From: Liolophura sinensis
Lineage: Eukaryota; Mollusca; Polyplacophora; Chitonida; Chitonidae
DNA length: 64,000 nt
Direction of reading: 5' to 3'
Assembly (NCBI RefSeq): GCF_032854445.1
Contig: NC_088295.1
Location: 72,194,028 to 72,258,027 of the forward strand
Both the position numbers and the translations under genes were made by a program. This document shows positions 58,137 through 64,000 of this stretch, piece after piece; position 1 is the stretch's first letter, and each line of letters opens with the position of its first letter. The notes under the pieces were generated by a model, which ran no database searches, was not told the origin of the DNA, and was given only the letters and a program-made list of their open reading frames with translations.

Positions 58137-59108
58137 CAAAGATACCACCAGGACAGCCACAACTGCCACAACCCCACGGCCACTGCCACCACCACCATTG
58201 CCACTGCCTCCACCACCACCACTGCCTCCACCACTACCACCACTGCCATCACCACTGCCTCCACCACCACCACTGCTTCCACCACCACTACCACCACTGC
58301 CATCACCACTGCCTCCACCACCACCACTGCCACCACCACCACTACCACCACTGCCATCACCACTGCCTCCACCACCACCACTGCCTCCACCACCACCACT
58401 GCCACTGCCACGATCACCACTGCCTGCCAACATCACCACCACCGTCACCGCCACTGACACCATCACCACTGCCACCACCACCACTGGCATCACCAACACC
58501 ACTGCCACAACCACCACTGCCATCGCCACTGGCATCACCACCACCACTGCCACCACCACCACTGGCATCACCACCACCACTGCCACCACCACCACTGGCA
58601 TCGCCACCACCACTGCCACCACCAACACTAATGCCAGTGCCACCACTACCATTGGCATCATCACCACCACTGCCACCACCACCACTGCCACATGCACAAC
58701 GACTGCCACCACCACCACCAATGCCACTGCCACCCTCACCACTGCCTGCCAACATCACCACCACTGTTACCACCATTGCCACCACCACCACTACTACCAC
58801 TGCCAACACCACCACTGTCACCACCACCACTACTACCACTGCCAACACCACCACTGTCACCACCACCACTGTCGCCACCGTCACCGCCACTGCCACCACC
58901 ACCGACACCACCACCACCACCGACACCACCACAACCACTGTCACCACCACCACTGCCGACACCACCACCACCACTACTGCCACCACCACCACTACTGCCA
59001 CCACCATTGCCACCACCACTGTCGACACCGATCACGGCCACCACGACCGCCACCGCCACTGTCAGTACCACCACTGTCGACACACCACCACCGTGATCGC
59101 CACCCGAC
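58137..59108. repeat. Large (CCA)n-type microsatellite/minisatellite, about 970 bp
   Basis: Almost wholly CCACCACCACTGCCACCA-like sequence with nested higher-order repeats: CACCACTGGCATCACCA near 58,480-58,620 and ACTACCACTGCCAACACC near 58,790-58,850. GCCTGCCAACATCACCACC recurs near 58,420 and 58,745. The plus strand is very poor in G. The low complexity leaves long open frames in nearly every phase (up to 337 codons); these are not genes. The minus strand has dense GG runs with G-quadruplex potential. Confidence 0.95.
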
Positions 59109-60515
59109 TAATGAACTACATCATATGATTATAAACATGAATTAAGTCTAGGTTTGGCATATACCAGTGACTGTTTTGTATTCTTAGATTTCTTGAGGAA
59201 CGAAGTCGTTGAAGACATAGGAAAGCTTAAATCCGTATAATCTAATATTGTCGCATGATACTCCTATAGTGATTATGCAAAAGTCACATTGTAGTGTGAG
59301 ATGGTCGAAGCGTATATTCCCAGTACCAGCGTATATTAGTACCGGTGGGGTGGGACCCACTACAGAGGGCTGAAAAGTACCCGTGAAGTACCAAGCAGAT
59401 TCTACAATGCCCTATTATTGGTTTACCCAATCGCATTTGTACACAATGTTGTATGACTATTTAATATAGAAACAAACTAAGAGTCAGTCCTTTGAAAAGA
59501 AGCCTGATATCTTTCTGGTACTTTAAAAAGATGACTTTGCTAACTCTTTTTATGAAAGGATAGATAAGATGGTCGTGTTTTTTTCTTAATAAGGAGTATA
59601 TGATATGGCCTAACAAGAGCACAAAAGAGCTTCTCCGCTTTCTTCTTAGGCCGTAAATATAACTTTAAACTCCAGTTTTTCTAATTCTTTTGCCACACAT
59701 TTCTTTATTTTGCTTAAAACCATACTCATCATTTTACAGTACCATCCTTTAAATTCACTTTAGAGAACATGGCACATAGCTGATAATCAACAGCAGTTGT
59801 TTTTGGCATTTCTCTTATAAGGGAAAATGTGAATCATGTTTTAGCTAAAAAATCTTTTGTAAGGGAGAGACATATATCAACCACCAAACCAGCGTGAGCA
59901 CTGTTATACATTTCTGTTGGGTCTGTTTCAAAATCAGGTTACTGTTGGCCTCTGAGCTGTAGTCATCAGTAAATGCTCTTGTATGTGTCACGTTTGCAGG
60001 AAGGAAACACGGTTATATCTCACAAACCAGCATTAGTCACGTTTATAATCTCACGGCTTCCGAATTTTTGCAAAACAACACCCTCCTAAATCAACCACCA
60101 TACCAGTATCACGGGAAAATGCTGTCCAATGCGGAAACTGGCGGTTCAGTCATAAGCAAGGAATATTTGATACCTTGTCTGCTTGACGAATGAAATGTTC
60201 TTAAAGTTTGCCACAGTGTAAATAGTAAGCTTCGAATCTGTACTCAATAAAACAGCTATACTTCGGCATATTGGTAGATGACATGCACATAATGTGATGA
60301 AATTCCAGCACTAAATCATAACGATTGAGACTATGGTTCACTCAGAAGTGTCACTGTTAGCTTGTTTTCGACGTGCAGAATTAGCTTTTACACAGTACGA
60401 AAAGAATTAAAGACGGTAAATGTACTGAGCACCGTCTGGCCGGGTGATCCAGAGTTGAGGCAATACGGGCAAGAAGTGAAAAATTCGAAACAGACGACAA
60501 CCATAAGTGTACATA
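59109..60515. other. No gene seen
   Basis: AT-rich; no gene or element recognised apart from short unsupported frames. Confidence 0.4.
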
Positions 60516-60518
60516 ATG

Positions 60519-60652
60519 ATTATTTCTTTATTTATCTGATCAGAGTTTTAAGCCGTACTCAAAAATATTTAGCTTTATTCGACGGTGACAAGAATATGGT
60601 TGGAGAAAACCTGGCCGAGCCCAGAAAAAACCCTCAACCATCCTCAGGTTAC
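60519..60652 (-). mobile_element. SINE fragment (first family), 5'-truncated
   Basis: Plus view: TTTCTTTATTTATCTGATCA, GAGTTTTAAGCCGTACTCAA, TTCGACGGTGACAAGAATAT, CTGGCCGAGCCCAGAAAAAA, CCATCCTCAGGTTACTC. Confidence 0.8.
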
Positions 60653-61260
60653 TCTTCCCAGGTACAGTCGACCCGACAGAGCTCATTAAGTTTGACTATC
60701 TAGTAAGGAGACATAGAGCAATCCGCACTATACATTTCTACCAATTTTATTACCATTTAACTACCATACACCGAACTATGGCAAAGTTGGTAATTTTAAA
60801 AACTCATTAGCGCTTACTATTTTTCCTCACAATCTGCTATTGCGTTTTCAATTAAAAGAATTTGTGGCTGGATAGTTGACTCTTATCCTTTACCAAGAAA
60901 ATCTGTTTTGTGATCGTGAATTTGTGTCTTATAACGACCATAATACAAAGATTTAAAGTATTGTTTCTGCTAAACTCCCTTGTTGAACTCATTTGCTGGA
61001 GAAGCCCTAGGAATTCATGATTGAAGGGTAGGTTGTTTCCCGTACGTCAGCACTATCCACTAATTTTGAAACAATCAGATGAAATATTTGCCAGTGTTTT
61101 GGTTTTATAGTGTGTATGAATTCCCTACCCTTCAGGACGATGAGCTATACCCTTAAGAATAGCCTTCAGTGGAGTCGGTATTATTGTAGATATGTCGTAT
61201 ATTAGCAAAGGGCCTATCAAACACTACTGGAGCATATAAAGCCGACACTACCACATGACA
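60653..61260. other. No gene seen
   Basis: No recognisable gene or element. Confidence 0.4.
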
Positions 61261-61276
61261 TGTTCTTCAACGAATG

Positions 61277-61517
61277 TTTGATTTATTTATTTATTTGTTT
61301 GTTTGGTGTCATACGCCGTACTCAAGGATACGTCACTTTTACGACGGCGGCCAGCATTATAATGGGAGGAAACCGGACACAGCCCGGTGGAAACCCGCGA
61401 CCATTCGAAAGTTGTTGACAGACCTTCCACGTACAGATGGAGAGGAAGCAAGCATGAGTTGCTCATTATCTCACTGCCCCGCACTGGTAAGCTTACCACG
61501 GAGGCCCCAAAGGCCCC
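61277..61517 (-). mobile_element. SINE (first family), full length, with 14-bp target duplication
   Basis: Plus view: (TTTA)n tail, TTGGTGTCATACGCCGTACT, GACGGCGGCCAGCATTATAA, GAAACCGGACACAGCCCGGT, CGCGACCATTCGAAAGTTG, then ACCACGGAGGCCCC at the head. Perfect TTCTTCAACGAATG flanks (61,263-61,276 and 61,518-61,531) define the insertion. The head has an extra GGGGCCTTT compared with 3736-3990. The tRNA boxes are worn. Confidence 0.93.
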
Positions 61518-61582
61518 TTCTTCAACGAATGAAATTAAAGCTAATTTCACTGATGACTGTATAGTGTTTTATTGTGTTTCAG

Positions 61583-63185
61583 ACGTTTAAATCCTGCGGT
61601 AATCTCGTGGTAATCAGAACGCGGCGCCAAACAACCTACTCGTAAAGTATAATAAGGAAGGTGTTTTACTGTCACGCCTTACCCGAGGATAGGATTGCTG
61701 AACCACCTATTGCGCTATAACTAATGATATTGCTCTGTCCCCACCCCCACCACCACCCTTCCCCTTCTCGTATTAAGTCAGTGCAAGGATTTGTTGGTTG
61801 TAATTTCTTCAGCTAATACTGACATATGGCAGAAAATGAACTGCGAATCGTTCAGAAGAAACAACTGTATCTCTTGTATGGTCATAACCAAAATGCTGAA
61901 ATTTTGGATAGTTTGTATCACAATAGCTTCTTGTTTGTTTAGTTGACTTGAAATACATGAGAATATTTCCCTTGAAAAGGACAGAGGCAATGTGTCTATC
62001 AGTGGAATAAGACAAGCGTCGTACATCCCCACGTGGTTGATAAATCTTCTGATTGAAAGCCACAGTGGATTTACATTGGGTAAACTTTCTAATAGAATAG
62101 ACAAATTATTCCATATAGGGCCGATATAAACTGATTTGATACCAAAACTGTTTTCCATTTATCTCAGAACTGTAGGCTCCTTAAGCAACGGCGTTCCAAT
62201 TAATGTACTAAAACAGAAGTTCTGTCCTAGAAATCTTTTTAAGAAATACGTAAGATAAAAAAATAATACAAATATATATAAACGATTGCTGGTACAGTGG
62301 GCCATAATGAAGACAAAGTTAGTCAATTATCTTCTATTACAATTATTATATTATAATTGTCTACAACAATTTTCAGTTTCAGTTTGAGCTAAAGAAATTT
62401 GTACAACAATATAGCCATTCAAATATACACTTAAACACAGGAGATTTGTAATGAACCATCCTAATGGATACATCGAATTCTTCCGCTAGTTTAAGCTATC
62501 TTGAATCCGTAATATCCGGGATCCTTTAAGAGTATGTAACATGATGGGGTTGGCTTGATTCAGCTGAACAAGGTGCATTCTGATTATAGACATGCAACAT
62601 GCACAGCTGTTAATCGACATGTGTGGGTTCTCCGATAGGGAAATACCCATAAGCAATGGTTAAAACGTGGTTTAATCGAACATTGGTCTACACGATGCTC
62701 TACCCCTTTGTTAACTCGGTACGATCCGGTTACCGATTAAGCTGTATCTGGGAAGCACAGAAGGGGAGAGAAGAGCTGTAATAGTTCAGCTCAGGGAACA
62801 GGGACTCTAGCACAGGCTTTTTATAACAGGAGGAAATGTTGACCCAGTACCATTAGGCATATCTTAAAGTTTCCGTTTGGTATGCGATTGTTCCGTACAT
62901 AACTAGTAGAATATATACAATTAATGTAGTTCCCTAAGTCCTATTAACATTACGTGACCAAACTCCGAAAGCAAGAAACAATTTTCCCATTGACATAAAG
63001 TGTGGGAATAACCCCTCATGAGACCTCAGACAAACACGTTACCGCTCATGTTTTACCTTTTACCACATCTGCTTTGTCAGACGCTAAACTAAGGTTAAGC
63101 TAGCGTCGGAAACACGCCGTGTGAAGCCGTGCAATGGGATCAAACGTTAAATCTTTTTGATGTGTTGTAAAGACCTTTTAGGCGT
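61583..63185 (+). repeat. Macro-unit M5
   Basis: R4 at 61,583-61,790: TTTAAATCCTGCGG, GGTAATCAGAACGCGG, CCCGAGGATAGGATTG, CTATAACTAATGATATTGCT. Next come ATACCCATAAGCAATGGTTA (62,645), GGGAAGCACAGAAGG (62,750), GGAGGAAATGTTGACCC (62,830) and CATTAGGCATATCTTAA (62,849). TGTAGTTCCCTAAGTCC and GAAAGCAAGAAACAATTTTC (about 62,924-62,985) and CGTTAAATCTTT (63,144) follow. A 126-codon minus-strand frame at 61,778-62,158 is unrecognised and may be chance. Confidence 0.6.
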
Positions 63186-63355
63186 TAAGTTTTCACTCAC
63201 TATCTGTGTTTAACGTTAGGACTGTCGCAATATGCATGAAACTGGCCACATTTGTATTTTATTTGTCTCACTTTCGATGTGATGCATTCGGCTTCAACAT
63301 GATTTTTAGCTATATCAATTCTAGGAATAATGGTGTCTGGTAATCCACTGCCAGG

Positions 63356-63459
63356 GTTGTCTACGATCGAGTTGTCTACCGTCGGGCTATCTACGGTTAT
63401 GTTGTCTGCGGCCTGCTTGTATACGGTCATGTCGCCTACGGCCTGCTTGTCTACACCTG
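63356..63459. repeat. 15-bp tandem repeat x 7
   Basis: GTTGTCTACGATCGA-like units at 63,356, 63,371, 63,386, 63,401, 63,416, 63,431 and 63,446, with substitutions but no indels. The period is a multiple of three, so frames on both strands show five-residue repeats (TVDNS-like on minus). The absence of indels is compatible with coding but also with simple drift. Confidence 0.85.
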
Positions 63460-63522
63460 TTCTCTTTCTTCGACACTATTCTAAATACACTTCAAAAACT
63501 CGGAATGCCCAGTAACAATTGT

Positions 63523-63584
63523 ACATCCCAGCTACATCCCAGGTACATCACTGTGACATCACTGTGACATCACTGTTACATCAT
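63523..63584. repeat. 11-bp tandem repeat x 5.6
   Basis: ACATCCCAGCT, ACATCCCAGGT, then ACATCACTGTG twice, ACATCACTGTT and ACATCAT, in perfect 11-bp register. Confidence 0.9.
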
Positions 63585-63596
63585 ATTATTCATATG

Positions 63597-64000
63597 TCAC
63601 CTCTCGAATATTTCTTGGCAAGCAATCTGGCAGTGTTCACCTTGTTGGTTGCGCTTCACACTGAACTGAGCAGTGATGCTGTACGGGAATTGTAAAAAGT
63701 ATGTTAACTCTGAGCCCAAGACTAACATCTTCTTTACGTGGTATCGATTGTACGTCAGGGCAAATGGATTTGGTTTGTTGTTTTTGAAAACACAGACTGC
63801 TGACACAGTGTTGATTATGATCTGGATGTGTTAATACGTAGACTGAATGGTTACTCGTCAAGATTGTCGATGTCTGGAGTCTTACGATAAAATCGAATCA
63901 CAGAAGTGACAAAGAAATAAGAAAATAACAAAGAAGCAAATAGAACTTCCGAATATTTTTTATAATTCGCAATTGGGTGTAAAACTTGTGACAGACTACC
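63597..64000. other. No gene seen; window edge
   Basis: Two overlapping minus-strand frames (63,597-63,806 and 63,637-63,861) have no recognisable domain. An exon running off the window cannot be excluded. Confidence 0.4.

Noticed and set aside
58115-59145. Open frames of 114-337 codons on both strands, rich in H/P/T or G/V
   Set aside because: They are translations of the CCA-type low-complexity array in every phase; none has a non-repeat domain.
61778-62158. 126-codon minus-strand frame as a gene
   Set aside because: No recognisable domain, no promoter or splice context. It begins next to the R4 block and its composition matches the AT-rich surroundings. Chance cannot be excluded or confirmed without transcripts.

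Overview
The window looks like a gene-poor, repeat-dense stretch of an animal nuclear genome, most likely a mollusc. It is AT-rich. Open frames are short and scattered over both strands, and there is no operon-like packing. It carries two tRNA-derived SINE families whose tails are typical of molluscan genomes: one ends in TATTCTTGAGTACGGCGTAA + CACCAATCAAATAAATA, the other in CATATGACTGAAAAATTGTT + CACTCACT. It also holds a decayed LINE of the RNase H-bearing I group. I found no intact, recognisable protein-coding gene, no rRNA and no convincing functional tRNA. The taxon is inferred from recalled SINE tails, not from a search.

Layout. 0.4-5.2 kb: two direct copies (A, B) of a long dispersed unit, R1; B carries a SINE that A lacks. 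5.8-6.3 kb: tandem repeat of about 165 bp. 7.6-25.1 kb: R1 copies E, F, C, R2 copies, one R3 core and a duplicated block R6 (10.3-12.1 and 13.9-17.05 kb). 26.5-28.9 kb: 5'-truncated LINE on the minus strand, cut by a 57-bp SINE tail. 30.8-36.1 and 38.7-42.5 kb: a paralogous pair with shared order R5, R2, minisatellite position, R1. 43.7-63.2 kb: about five diverged macro-units (M1-M5) sharing blocks, including the R3 core, and interrupted by SINEs, inverted repeats and a ~970-bp (CCA)n-type array.

Three patterns stand out. (1) R1, R2 and R3 all switch strand together between the 7.6-25 kb and 30-58 kb parts, which suggests an inversion or inverted duplication. (2) Three minisatellites (57, 63 and 71 bp units) each lie in one member of a duplicated block, while the paralogue has about one unit. 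(3) R1 and R3 each contain a short conserved segment that may be an exon or promoter relic. R1 copies share one reading frame ending in PGFA-stop, and R3 copies share a start codon context reading M(A/T/R)DYL. The window therefore reads as relics of one or more duplicated loci, or of undescribed large non-autonomous elements, rather than a working set of genes. All alignments were made by eye, so block boundaries are good to tens of bases.
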